Of a stretch of 64,000 bases of DNA, positions 22,694-32,209 are shown piece by piece; within the stretch, counting starts at the first letter, position 1; each line of letters opens with the position of its first letter. The notes under the pieces were generated by a model. The model was not told the origin of the DNA. It did not search any database and saw only the letters and a list, made by a program, of their open reading frames with translations. The stretch is taken from the NCBI GenBank assembly GCA_030429605.1, contig JAUIEV010000001.1:124001-188000 (forward strand), in the 5' to 3' direction. Both the position numbers and the translations under genes were made by a program. This stretch comes from Chlamydiia bacterium. Lineage in GTDB: Bacteria > Chlamydiota > Chlamydiia > Chlamydiales > Simkaniaceae.

Positions 22694-25600
22694 ATGCTCT
22701 CCGACATACCTCGCAAAGCGAATCGTGTACTTCAGATTATTTTTGTGTGCTTTTTAGCTATCGCAATGCGCATCGCGTATTTAACCATTGTCGAGCATGA
22801 GATACACCTTGAAAAGGCAAAACTCCCTCGGAGAAGAGTGCAGTATGTGTCTGGTGAACGAGGCACCATTAGAGATCGCTTTAACTACCCTCTTGCAATC
22901 AATCGAATTGAATACGATGCCACAATAATCTATAGCCACATCAAAGAAATTCCACGCGTTGTATGGGAGCGAGAAGGCAGAAAGAAAAAGAAGGTGTATA
23001 AACGGCGAGAATATGTCTACAGATTAGCTGCGCTTCTCGCAGAAAAGCTTGATATACCTCAGCAAGAGATTATCGATGGGATCTATGCTCGAGCGGTCCT
23101 ATTCCCAAATACCCCGCACATCGTGAAAAAAGGAATCGATGAGAAAACATTCTACGCATTAAAGATGTGTGAGCACCGATATCCCGGCATCCAAATGAGA
23201 CAATCCTCTGTGCGATACTATCCAATGGGCAAGGTAGCCGGTGATATTATTGGATATATAGGGTCTATCAATAGACACCAATTCTACAAAGTAACAAATA
23301 CGATACGCACGCTCGAAACATTTTTAGAGCAGCGGCAAGCCGGTGACCCGGCCCTTCTCCCTTTAGGATACACTAGTGCTGAAGAGGTTTCTTCTGAATT
23401 AAAACGGCTGAAGGAAAAAGCGTATTCTGTCACATCGTTCGTTGGGAAAAGCGGTTTAGAGTATGCACATGATGATACGCTGCGGGGCAGCATCGGCTAT
23501 GTTCACTATGAAGTAGATACCTCTGGCCGAAAGGTCAAAGAGCTCCCAACGAAAAAAAAGCCTCGGTCAGGAAGCCGTATTGTACTCAATCTCTCGTATG
23601 AACTTCAGGCGTATGCAGAGTCATTACTTGCAACGCATGAGGCAGTGCGAAATAAAGAGTTTTCGACGTATGGAAAAACACATGGAGCAATACCGAATCC
23701 ATGGATAAAAGGAGGCTCGATCGTCGCGCTCATTCCAGGAACAGGAGAGATTGTTGCCATGGCGTCGTATCCTCGCTTTGATCCAACACCATTTACAGCA
23801 CTTCAAAAAGATCCTCTCTCGATTCATGCTGAGCTCGAAACAACTGCACATCAAGCACACATATGGGATGGTCTAGCTCCCTTAAAACGGGAAAAGTTTT
23901 CTCAAAAAAACGGATTCTATACAGAAAAAGCCTTTTTGACCTGGGAGCAATACCTTCACATGGTGGTTTCTCCTAAAAGCACGTTGTGGGATGCACTTTC
24001 TACCTGTTCTACAGTTGGCGCGGCACATACGTTACTCACTTCAGCACAAAAGCTGCTCGACCTATCAGAACAACCGTCTATGAAAGCACTGCTTGATACG
24101 CTGTATAGTCAAGAAAAAACAACCCCTCACACCCTAGTCCAATCTATTGAGCGTTCTCTTATGATACATGCGGGCCAGGTAGCCTCTCTCCGCGTCCCGC
24201 TCGACCTTGTCTTAGAAAAAATCCCTCACATTGATGATAAGCTCCTCCTTCTTGACCTTCTCCGCTTAACTGCACTTTTCGAAGCGCTTCCACATCCTCT
24301 TCCTCCCTCACTTGCGCTTCTTTCTCTTGATCGGATGCGAGATGCTGCACAAGAATATGCCGTGCTTTCTCGAGCGATTGAGAAAAAAGTTCGAACACTT
24401 TTTCATGAAACGGTGTTCGAAAAATGGCGAAACGCATCGTTTCGAGACTACTTGAAGAAGAAAAGAAAAGAGGAACAGGAAAGAGGAACATACGAACACC
24501 CATACGATGAATATTTACATGATGCAGAAAAAAAACTGTTTGCAGCTTTTTGGAAAGAGCAACGTCAAAAAGCGACACTTTCTCTTTTAAGCGATGAGCA
24601 TACGTTTATTTTTCAAGATGATCTCCGATCTCTTAGGAGCACACTGTCTCACGATGCAACAACATTGACAGCCCTCCTTCAGTCCCTTTCAAGAGAGTCA
24701 AGAAAACAACTTTTACATGCGCTACCTACATATGATGCACTTGATGCACCACTGTATGGAAAGTACTCACTGCAATCAAAACGAAAAGGCCCTCCCCTCC
24801 TTAAAGACCTCGCAACAGCTTTTTATCCAAAAAATGGATACGGATTTGCACGCTCTACAAGCTACCAGCATGCAGCACCTCAAGGCTCTCTTTTTAAGGT
24901 TCTCACGGCATACCAAGGAATTTTTGAGAAATTCCAAAAGGGAAATCCTCACGATCTCAATCCATTAACAATCATCGATGAAACCCATCCGGGTGGTAAA
25001 GAAGGACTACTCCTGGGATATACAGAAGATGGAAAACCGATTCCAAGAAAATATAAAGGGGGAACACTTCCTCGAAGCCACGCTTCGATAGGTAAAACCG
25101 ATCTCTTTACCGCAATGGAGCAATCTTCAAACGTCTATTTCTCCCTTTTAGCTGGTGATATTCTCAACCATCCAGAATCAATACGGGAAACGGCAGAAGC
25201 ATTTGGCTTTGGAAAAAAAACAGGCGTTGAGCTCCCACATGAATTTTCCGGTATCCTTCCCCATGACCTTCGATTCAATAGAACAGGACTCTATGCATTT
25301 GCCATAGGACAACATGAGTTTTCATGTACTCCCCTTCAATCTGCTCGCTTTTTTTCAACCGTCGTAAATAAAGGAGTGGATACTCCTCCTTCTATTATAA
25401 AAGTAAAAACAGCTATGCAGCATGATGAAGCGAGTCCATTAGATGCATCTGACTATGAATATAAAGACCTGCTTGCCTCCATTCATTGCCACTTCCCCTA
25501 TTTTTCTGAAGCAATTAAAAACCATACACGAGTGGCACTCAGTATGGATACAAAGGCGCCTTCAATTGCAGCTCCTTTTCCCGATCAAGTGCATGATTAC

Positions 25601-26023
25601 CTTCTCGAATCAATGCGGAGGGTTGTGTCAGAGAAAAAAGGATCCGCGCACCCATTCAGAATTCGCGGGCTGTATAGAGATCCAACACTCCTCCGAAGCT
25701 ACCTAACGATGAAACCGTATATGATAGGAAAGTCATCAACGGCCGAGTTTCGAGTAAAACACCATCTCAATAGAGACCAGCCTCCAATTATTTGCCAAGA
25801 CATTTGGTTTGGAGGTGCGTGTTACAAAGAGCCGTTAACCAAACACCCTTTTGTACGAAAAACACGTTGGGACAAACCAGAGCTTGTCGTCATTGTGTAT
25901 TTGCGGTACGGAGACTATGGAAAGGAAGCCGCTCCCCTTGCAGCGCAAGTGATGCAAAAGTGGCGTGAAATAGTAAAAAAAGAAGGGAAATCTTCTTGCC
26001 TTTCTACTCAGAAAAAGCCTTAG
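22694..26023 (+). CDS. Penicillin-binding protein 2-type transpeptidase
   Basis: This class B PBP cross-links peptidoglycan at the inner membrane. The 1109-residue length is far above the ~600 of most PBP2/3 proteins but matches chlamydial PBP2 (CT682 group) as I recall. A membrane anchor spans ~12-30 (RVLQIIFVCFLAIAMRIAYL). A PBP dimer domain follows (GERGTIRDRFNYPLA). The transpeptidase is complete: Ser732-x-x-Lys735 in PQGSLFK, SSN at 811-813, and KSSTAE from Lys1013. The long insertion (~380-690) is charged and helical. Its 3' end overlaps the convergent Wzc-like gene by 4 bases. The active site is intact, so this organism probably makes cross-linked peptidoglycan. Confidence 0.93.
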   Translation: MLSDIPRKANRVLQIIFVCFLAIAMRIAYLTIVEHEIHLEKAKLPRRRVQYVSGERGTIRDRFNYPLAINRIEYDATIIYSHIKEIPRVVWEREGRKKKKVYKRREYVYRLAALLAEKLDIPQQEIIDGIYARAVLFPNTPHIVKKGIDEKTFYALKMCEHRYPGIQMRQSSVRYYPMGKVAGDIIGYIGSINRHQFYKVTNTIRTLETFLEQRQAGDPALLPLGYTSAEEVSSELKRLKEKAYSVTSFVGKSGLEYAHDDTLRGSIGYVHYEVDTSGRKVKELPTKKKPRSGSRIVLNLSYELQAYAESLLATHEAVRNKEFSTYGKTHGAIPNPWIKGGSIVALIPGTGEIVAMASYPRFDPTPFTALQKDPLSIHAELETTAHQAHIWDGLAPLKREKFSQKNGFYTEKAFLTWEQYLHMVVSPKSTLWDALSTCSTVGAAHTLLTSAQKLLDLSEQPSMKALLDTLYSQEKTTPHTLVQSIERSLMIHAGQVASLRVPLDLVLEKIPHIDDKLLLLDLLRLTALFEALPHPLPPSLALLSLDRMRDAAQEYAVLSRAIEKKVRTLFHETVFEKWRNASFRDYLKKKRKEEQERGTYEHPYDEYLHDAEKKLFAAFWKEQRQKATLSLLSDEHTFIFQDDLRSLRSTLSHDATTLTALLQSLSRESRKQLLHALPTYDALDAPLYGKYSLQSKRKGPPLLKDLATAFYPKNGYGFARSTSYQHAAPQGSLFKVLTAYQGIFEKFQKGNPHDLNPLTIIDETHPGGKEGLLLGYTEDGKPIPRKYKGGTLPRSHASIGKTDLFTAMEQSSNVYFSLLAGDILNHPESIRETAEAFGFGKKTGVELPHEFSGILPHDLRFNRTGLYAFAIGQHEFSCTPLQSARFFSTVVNKGVDTPPSIIKVKTAMQHDEASPLDASDYEYKDLLASIHCHFPYFSEAIKNHTRVALSMDTKAPSIAAPFPDQVHDYLLESMRRVVSEKKGSAHPFRIRGLYRDPTLLRSYLTMKPYMIGKSSTAEFRVKHHLNRDQPPIICQDIWFGGACYKEPLTKHPFVRKTRWDKPELVVIVYLRYGDYGKEAAPLAAQVMQKWREIVKKEGKSSCLSTQKKP

Positions 26024-28665
26024 TATTCGATAAAGTAGAGTGTTGCGCACCGTGTCTTTACTTCTTCTCGAATCATATGCAGATCAGACCATCTCTCATC
26101 TCGTAGAGACACGATAACAGTTTTTCCCTGTACCGAACAAAATCTCGAAAGTTCTGAAGAAAGCGGTCGAGAAATAGAAAGCAGCACATGTGAATAAGAT
26201 GTCGTAAGCTCATGTAAGAGTGAAACGAACTCGGCACTACAGATACGTTCCTCATAAAAAGACGACGCGTTCCCAATTCCTACTATTTTGTATCCGTCAT
26301 GTTCAGCAAGAGGAAGCGCTTTTTCTTTTCCAGTAAGAAATTCCATTAACCCTTTTTCCGAACCATGTACATGAGCGGCGTCATCTAGCTGAATGAGCAC
26401 TACCTTTTTTCCTTGCTTTGCAAGCACCTGAGCTACGCATGGTGCATAGCCGGGCCCATTTCCATGTAAGAGTGTCGTAATCCCCGGAGTACACTTTCCT
26501 GCAATTGTTCGAATGGATTCAAGTTCAACTTTATTGACGTCCTCCATTCGGGAACCTGTCAATCCCCCTATGGATCCCAAACACTGGTATCCTCTAAAGC
26601 GGATACTTGATGGAGAAATAGGAAAGCCTTGAATGAGGCCACTGAAAAGCAAAAAACAACTTCCAAAAAAACCTCCAAATCCAAGCCCTCCAAGAGTAAA
26701 GCCTAGAAAAGATGCCTTTTTAGGTTTTGGCAAGGCAGCGGCTGTATCAAGTGGTCGAGATTGAATTGAGTTGAGGCGCTCATTTAAGCTCTTCGTTTCA
26801 ATAAATTCCAGCACATGAGACATAATACGCTCATTCATCTCTGTACTCAGCTTCAGCTTTTTTGTAGCTATTAACTTTTCCGGGATCTGCTGAAGACGTT
26901 GTTTAATGTACGCTACACCTGCTTGCACTTTTTCTCGCCGGTTTTTTATGTACAGGCGAAGCTCTGTATCGATTGCTTTTCTTTGTTTTTGGACTCCTTG
27001 GAGTTCTTGCTGAAGACTTGCTGCAAGCGCTGACTGAATGGATGCTATTTCACGACGTATGTGGGCATTTTTTTTGGAAAGTAAAGACCCTTTTTCTTCA
27101 AGAGACCGGCGCAGAAGTTGCCTTGTAAAAGCGATTCGCTTTTCTCTTATGTTTCTTTCTTTGACTGAATAATGATCAGCATCTTCTTTTTGAAAAAGAA
27201 GCGATTCAAGGTTCATTGTTTTTGGTAAATCCAGATTATGTGCAATGAGTTTCAGTGACTGCACATCGAAAAGATCTCTTCCAAGAAGGTCTCTTGCAAG
27301 AGAGAGCTCTTCTTTTGCTTCATGAACCCCTTGGAGTTGTTGCATAAGGTGAAGGAGATGCCCACGAAGTGATTCAGGCGTAAGAAGTGTGTATGCCATT
27401 GAAAGGTCTTCAGACGGGCCTCCTTTCAAAGGACCTTGTATTGAAAAAACACGCTGAAGAATATGTGAAGCCGATGTATTCTGTGCTTTTTCTAAGACCC
27501 CCTCTGCGCGGTGAACAAACAGGTTCTGCTCTTCGACACGCACCTTTCCTGTTAGATTAAGCCGCTCTAGTTCACTCCGTAGACGAAACTCCTCTTTCAA
27601 AAACTCATTTCGTCCTCTTGATTTATTCGCAGATGAAAGAGCCTTTGTCTCAATTGCTCGCTCTAATTCGTCATACTCTGCAGCTTCTTTGACGAGTCGT
27701 TCTTCTTGAGTATACAAATACTTCAGTTCTTCTTCTTCTTCAAGAAAGCCAACTTTATCCGCATTTTTTTGCAACGCTGCTGCATACTCGACAAACTCTT
27801 TCTGCATCCTCTCTTCGACATCTCCTTTATGTGCATAGAGACTTTCTAGGTGCTCAGAATTTACTCTTGTGCTCTCGTGTTCAAGAAACTCTTTATAGAT
27901 AGCCATCAGCGTATCGAGTATTTTCGTCGCTCGTTGTGGATTTCCATCCTTCATTTTGATTTCGACAATATTCATATCATCTTTTGAGCAGTACACAGAC
28001 AACTCTTTTCTCAGCGATTCAATGAGTGTTTGCTTTGGCAGTACCACATACCGTTGAAAGTGGGCCTTTTTTCCGGGAAGCGTTGTCAGAGTAAAGGTCA
28101 CATCATCAATAGAAAAAGGCTCTCCAAAAACCCCTTGCCGAGTCACTCCTTTCGCATCACGAACCAAAAAACTGGATGCATCTTTTTTCTTAAGGAAAAA
28201 CCCTTTTTTTACACTCCCTTCGTACGCGACGTGAGTAAACGTTGCCTGCTCTTTCCATGCAATCGAAGCGTCATATCCACTCGAAATATTCCTTCGAATA
28301 CGGCGTATAAGACGCTTTGGCAGAGAGCCTGGTTCTGTGACTATTTGGATTCCTGTTGAGGAAATCACCTTCGAAAGGATCGTCCTCGATTTTGCCACTG
28401 CACCAAAAGAATTTCTTGCACTCCGTACTCCCATAAGCATATTGAGTGCGCTTAACCCAGACCCAGTATTTTCATGGTCGGAAGATGTGTTTTTAAAAGA
28501 CGCGTTTACTTCGTATCGAATTGGCAAAAGAATACTCAGGAATCCAAATGCACACCCTGAAACGAGAATAGTTGTAAATAGTCGTTTTTTTTTCAGTTTC
28601 AGATATTTTACAACATCGCCAAGAAGAACAACTTGTTCTTGTAAAAACGTTTCAGGAAGTTTCAT
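26020..28665 (-). CDS. Wzz/Wzc-like polysaccharide co-polymerase with degenerate kinase-like domain
   Basis: The 881-residue protein has the topology of a polysaccharide co-polymerase: TM1 at ~32-50 (TTILVSGCAFGFLSILLPI), a very long periplasmic coiled-coil region, TM2 at ~650-680 (FLGFTLGGLGFGGFFGSCFL) and a cytosolic C-terminal domain of about 200 residues. That domain resembles the BY-kinase fold (VVLIQLDDAA in the Walker A' position) but its P-loop reads LLHGNGPGYAPCVAQ, without GKS/T, and there is no Tyr-rich tail. I infer it controls chain length or export without phosphotransfer. Its ATG overlaps the stop of the wza-like gene by one base. Confidence 0.82.
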   Translation of the reverse strand: MKLPETFLQEQVVLLGDVVKYLKLKKKRLFTTILVSGCAFGFLSILLPIRYEVNASFKNTSSDHENTGSGLSALNMLMGVRSARNSFGAVAKSRTILSKVISSTGIQIVTEPGSLPKRLIRRIRRNISSGYDASIAWKEQATFTHVAYEGSVKKGFFLKKKDASSFLVRDAKGVTRQGVFGEPFSIDDVTFTLTTLPGKKAHFQRYVVLPKQTLIESLRKELSVYCSKDDMNIVEIKMKDGNPQRATKILDTLMAIYKEFLEHESTRVNSEHLESLYAHKGDVEERMQKEFVEYAAALQKNADKVGFLEEEEELKYLYTQEERLVKEAAEYDELERAIETKALSSANKSRGRNEFLKEEFRLRSELERLNLTGKVRVEEQNLFVHRAEGVLEKAQNTSASHILQRVFSIQGPLKGGPSEDLSMAYTLLTPESLRGHLLHLMQQLQGVHEAKEELSLARDLLGRDLFDVQSLKLIAHNLDLPKTMNLESLLFQKEDADHYSVKERNIREKRIAFTRQLLRRSLEEKGSLLSKKNAHIRREIASIQSALAASLQQELQGVQKQRKAIDTELRLYIKNRREKVQAGVAYIKQRLQQIPEKLIATKKLKLSTEMNERIMSHVLEFIETKSLNERLNSIQSRPLDTAAALPKPKKASFLGFTLGGLGFGGFFGSCFLLFSGLIQGFPISPSSIRFRGYQCLGSIGGLTGSRMEDVNKVELESIRTIAGKCTPGITTLLHGNGPGYAPCVAQVLAKQGKKVVLIQLDDAAHVHGSEKGLMEFLTGKEKALPLAEHDGYKIVGIGNASSFYEERICSAEFVSLLHELTTSYSHVLLSISRPLSSELSRFCSVQGKTVIVSLRDERWSDLHMIREEVKTRCATLYFIEY

Positions 28666-29711
28666 TACGGTAAAATCACCCCTTTCACCTTGTCTGCAAG
28701 GAGTTCATACGTACTGATCGTTGGAAGGAGGTTATTCACGAACCGATTCCACTCAGCAATAGGTGTTGCAGCAACATACACAATATCACCGGGCATAATA
28801 AGCAAGCTATCCGTCGGAAGTCGTACCACATGCTTCCATGTCACTGTGTAGATCTTTGGATTGACTATATTCCCTCGAATGATTTGGATATACCTGTGGT
28901 CAGCACTTCCTGTGAGTCCTCCCGCTTGCGCAAGTGCAAGGCGTAGTGGCATCATGCCTGACGGAAGGTTGATGACTCCTTTGGCGCTTACTTCACCTAG
29001 AACCATTGCCGTTGAGGCTGCTGGGCTTGCAATATAGACTTTGTCACCACCATGCATTACGATATTTTGTGACATATCCCCCTCTGTAACCAATCGATGC
29101 ATATCAATGGGAAGAGGGCTTCCATCTCGAACAACGTAGCTTTTAAAGAAATTTGCATTGTCGGGGACTCGAGCTCTTGCCAAAACCTCAAAAAGGCGCG
29201 TTTTTCCGGTGACCGGAAGCTCAGGAGTGGTCACAAGGCCTGCAAGCTCTATTTTCCGAACAGCTCTTTGCCCGTAGGAAAGATAGACTTCGACATCTGC
29301 GATTTCTTTCTCGTACTCTTTCTGCAAAAGCTCCTGGGCTTCTGAAATGGTAAGACCTTCAATGTGTACCGGTTCAATGTCAGGCAACCGAAGCGCACCT
29401 TCTCGTACTGTGTATCCAACAGACTGACCTATGTAATCAATTGACTGAACAAGGTCTGACCTCGTTGGATGAAAAAGGGCTATACGTAATGTATCACCAT
29501 CTTGGATTGTATCTGTATATTCTTCGAGAAATTCCGGCGTGAGTTCTTGTTGCGGTTTTCCTTCAAGTTCGAGGATCGCAATTTTTCCTTCTCGTATCTT
29601 ATACGAGTCAATAACGAAATCTTGCGCACCAACAACATCTGGCCCCGCATATGGCGGATTCGTACACGAAAAGGCAAAAATTGCCAAAAGCAGCACGTAC
29701 ACCCCTCGCAT
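28665..29711 (-). CDS. Wza-like polysaccharide export lipoprotein
   Basis: The 348-residue protein has a lipoprotein signal (MRGVYVLLLAIFAFSC; Cys16 lipidated). A polysaccharide export domain follows: IQDGDTLRIALFHPTRSDL and GYTVREGALRLPDIEPVHIE, with EGLTISEAQELLQKEY. Soluble ligand-binding (SLBB) beta domains come after (KIELAGLVTTPELPVTG; MVLGEVSAKGVINLPSGMMP, then ALAQAGGLTGSADH). Wza-type proteins form the outer-membrane channel for capsule or exopolysaccharide. It is the first gene of the pair with the Wzc-like protein, with a good AAGGAG ribosome site, and is divergent from the UDP-sugar epimerase gene 58 bases away. Confidence 0.9.
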   Translation of the reverse strand: MRGVYVLLLAIFAFSCTNPPYAGPDVVGAQDFVIDSYKIREGKIAILELEGKPQQELTPEFLEEYTDTIQDGDTLRIALFHPTRSDLVQSIDYIGQSVGYTVREGALRLPDIEPVHIEGLTISEAQELLQKEYEKEIADVEVYLSYGQRAVRKIELAGLVTTPELPVTGKTRLFEVLARARVPDNANFFKSYVVRDGSPLPIDMHRLVTEGDMSQNIVMHGGDKVYIASPAASTAMVLGEVSAKGVINLPSGMMPLRLALAQAGGLTGSADHRYIQIIRGNIVNPKIYTVTWKHVVRLPTDSLLIMPGDIVYVAATPIAEWNRFVNNLLPTISTYELLADKVKGVILP

Positions 29712-29769
29712 CGGAACTCCTTTCTACTTGCATTCAGAGAGTGTGGAGAGTACTCTAGAAGGGAAATAA

Positions 29770-30732
29770 ATGACAACGGATTCGATGCAGATCTACATCA
29801 CAGGTATCGCAGGATTTATTGGCTTTCACCTCGCTCTTTCTCTGAAAAAAAAGGGGATTTCAGTACGCGGGTGTGATGCCTTCTCAGCATACTACGACGT
29901 TTCTCTTAAAAAAAACCGTGCCGAGCTTTTGGAGAAAGAAGGAATACAGGTTGAAACACTTACATGTGAACAACTTGCCCAAAATCCACAACGGCTCGAC
30001 GGCGTGTCTCATCTTGTTCACCTCGCGGCTCAGGCAGGGGTCCGGTATTCACTTGAAGATCCGGCAAGTTACGTTGATACAAATATTTACGGAACGTTTC
30101 ATGTTTTAGAGCTCTGCAAAAAAATTCCCAATATCCACCTTCTCTTTGCTTCCTCCTCCTCTGTTTACGGTCTCAACACCAAACTTCCATTTTCTGAAAC
30201 CGATCCTGTCGTTCAGCCTGCCAACGTGTATGCGGCGACCAAACTCTCAACAGAACACCTCGCATTTTCATACCATCATTTATACGGAATTCCAACCTGT
30301 GCACTTCGCTTTTTTACAGTGTACGGGACATATGGCAGGCCTGATATGGCGTATTTTTCTTTTGCAGAAAAGATTGTAGAAGGGCAAACCATTGCCCTTT
30401 TTAATAATGGGGATATGAGACGAGACTTCACGCACATCTCAGACATAGTTTCAGGTATTGAGGCAGCCCTCACGTACCCTTTTTCTTTTGAAGTCTTTAA
30501 TTTAGGTAACAGTACCTCAGAACCTCTGATGTCTCTTGTACGGGGGCTTGAGAAGGGATTAAGCACACCGGCACTCCTCGAGTTTCTTCCAATGCAGATG
30601 GGAGAAGTAACGGAAACGTTTGCAGATATTTCAAAAGCCCACGAGATGCTCGGCTTTTCACCAAAAATATCACTGGATGAGGGCATTGCAGAATTTTCTG
30701 AGTGGTTTCTCAGGTGGAAAAAGACAAGATAG
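29770..30732 (+). CDS. UDP-glucuronate 4-epimerase-like NAD-dependent epimerase
   Basis: The 320-residue extended SDR has ITGIAGFIGFHLALSL (NAD-binding), HLAAQAGVRYSLEDP, the catalytic YAATKLSTE and, most telling, GRPDMAYFSFAEKI, which is characteristic of UDP-glucuronate 4-epimerases (CapI/LspL group). These make UDP-galacturonate for capsule or LPS. Position beside wza and the Wzc-like gene supports a surface-polysaccharide role. GAAGGG lies 7 bases before the first ATG; a second ATG five codons later is possible. The 3' end overlaps the convergent nnr gene by 23 bases. Confidence 0.88.
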   Translation: MTTDSMQIYITGIAGFIGFHLALSLKKKGISVRGCDAFSAYYDVSLKKNRAELLEKEGIQVETLTCEQLAQNPQRLDGVSHLVHLAAQAGVRYSLEDPASYVDTNIYGTFHVLELCKKIPNIHLLFASSSSVYGLNTKLPFSETDPVVQPANVYAATKLSTEHLAFSYHHLYGIPTCALRFFTVYGTYGRPDMAYFSFAEKIVEGQTIALFNNGDMRRDFTHISDIVSGIEAALTYPFSFEVFNLGNSTSEPLMSLVRGLEKGLSTPALLEFLPMQMGEVTETFADISKAHEMLGFSPKISLDEGIAEFSEWFLRWKKTR

Positions 30733-32206
30733 CCTCAGGAACTTTCTTGATAAGATCTTTTGCACACAGTGAGAGCTCGCCCGTTTCTATCATTGCAAGA
30801 TCACCGGCACGTCCATGGAGGACTGCTCCAACTGGGCCCGCTTCTTTTGGCAAAAGCCCTTGAGCTAAAAGCGATCCAAGAATGCCGGAAAGTACATCCC
30901 CTGTTCCAGCTGTTGCCATCCCAGGATTTCCAACAGGAAGAACAAGCGGATCTTTTCCTTTTTGGAAAAACAGTGTCGGCGCACCTTTCACAAGTAAATA
31001 GACGCCTTCTTCATCTACAAATGATTGGCATTTTTCTAACACTTCAAGTTCACTCGCACCCTCAATATCAACAAGGTATTGCAGCTCACCTTTGTGCGGT
31101 GTCAGAAGAATAGGTTGAGTGCAGCGAGAAAGGATTGGCTTTACACTCTGAAGCAGTGACGCATCCACAACAGTGGGAACTTTTGCACGGGTAAGAACTG
31201 AATGCATTTCATTTGTAAGAGGAAGTCCCGGCCCAATAACAAGTGCTCCTGCACGCTCTAACTCTTTTTCAACTCGATGTGTTGAAAACGGCTCAGCAAT
31301 AACTTCCCACGGTTTTCCTGAAAGCTCGTTTTCCATTGTTGTGTCATAAAACAGGCGCACGATGCCTGCCCCACTTCGAAGAGCTGCATAGGTTGATAAA
31401 AATGCTGCACCCGACATTCCGTGAGAGCCTCCTATACAGACAACATACCCTGCAGAGTATTTATGTTGGAGTGGGTGTGGTGTTGGGAGGAGCTCTGAGA
31501 CAATGGATTCATTAAACGTGGCACATATCGACGTCGCATCGTCGATGTATGAAGAAGGCATGCCAAAGTCAACACCTGAGCGGTGCCCGGAATATGCATA
31601 TCCATCGCCAAACAAAATACCACATTTAGGAAGGCCAAGATAGATCGTTTCATCAGCAATGATGGCTTCCCCTTCTACCTCTCCTGTATTTCCATTGACT
31701 CCTGATGGAACATCGATTGCAAGGACGGTGTAGTCTTGCGCATTCACATACTCAATAACTTCAGAGAGAAATCCTCGAGTTGCACCTGTAAACCCAGTTC
31801 CCAAAATGCCATCAAGCACAAGACCTTTCTTATACAACGCTATCTCTTCAAGCGAGGTTGGGTAGTATATCTCGCCTCCGGCTTCTTTAAAAAGGCGCCC
31901 TTTTTCTTGGCAAAGAGGTGCGCACTCTTCAAATGGAAAAAGGTGAAAAGCGTTCACCTCATATCCATGCTCTAAAAGAACAATTCCAGCAGTAAATGCA
32001 TCACCGCCGTTGTTTCCTTTTCCAACAAGAAGGCTGACCTGGCGTTTTAATTCATGCGCTTCAATATAGACTTCGACACGCGTCGCAATTCCCAGTCCAG
32101 CAGCAGTCATATACCGCTCAGGTGACTGTCCATCCTCAAAACTTTTCTTCTCAATTCGAGCCATTTCTCGAGCTGAAACAACTTTTTCTTTGTAGAATGA
32201 ACTCAT
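30710..32206 (-). CDS. nnr: Bifunctional NAD(P)H-hydrate epimerase / ADP-dependent dehydratase
   Basis: This enzyme repairs hydrated NAD(P)H. The 498 residues contain the epimerase domain (VGKGNNGGDAFTAGI, LDGILGTGF, IDVPSGVNGNTG) and then the dehydratase domain (KYSAGYVVCIGGSHGMSGAA, LTPHKGEL, GNPGMATAGTGDVLSGIL). This is the standard two-domain bacterial layout and length. It follows gpsA by 3 bases, in a minus-strand run waaF-GT9-gpsA-nnr. Confidence 0.96.
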   Translation of the reverse strand: MSSFYKEKVVSAREMARIEKKSFEDGQSPERYMTAAGLGIATRVEVYIEAHELKRQVSLLVGKGNNGGDAFTAGIVLLEHGYEVNAFHLFPFEECAPLCQEKGRLFKEAGGEIYYPTSLEEIALYKKGLVLDGILGTGFTGATRGFLSEVIEYVNAQDYTVLAIDVPSGVNGNTGEVEGEAIIADETIYLGLPKCGILFGDGYAYSGHRSGVDFGMPSSYIDDATSICATFNESIVSELLPTPHPLQHKYSAGYVVCIGGSHGMSGAAFLSTYAALRSGAGIVRLFYDTTMENELSGKPWEVIAEPFSTHRVEKELERAGALVIGPGLPLTNEMHSVLTRAKVPTVVDASLLQSVKPILSRCTQPILLTPHKGELQYLVDIEGASELEVLEKCQSFVDEEGVYLLVKGAPTLFFQKGKDPLVLPVGNPGMATAGTGDVLSGILGSLLAQGLLPKEAGPVGAVLHGRAGDLAMIETGELSLCAKDLIKKVPEAILSFST

Positions 32207-32209
32207 GCT

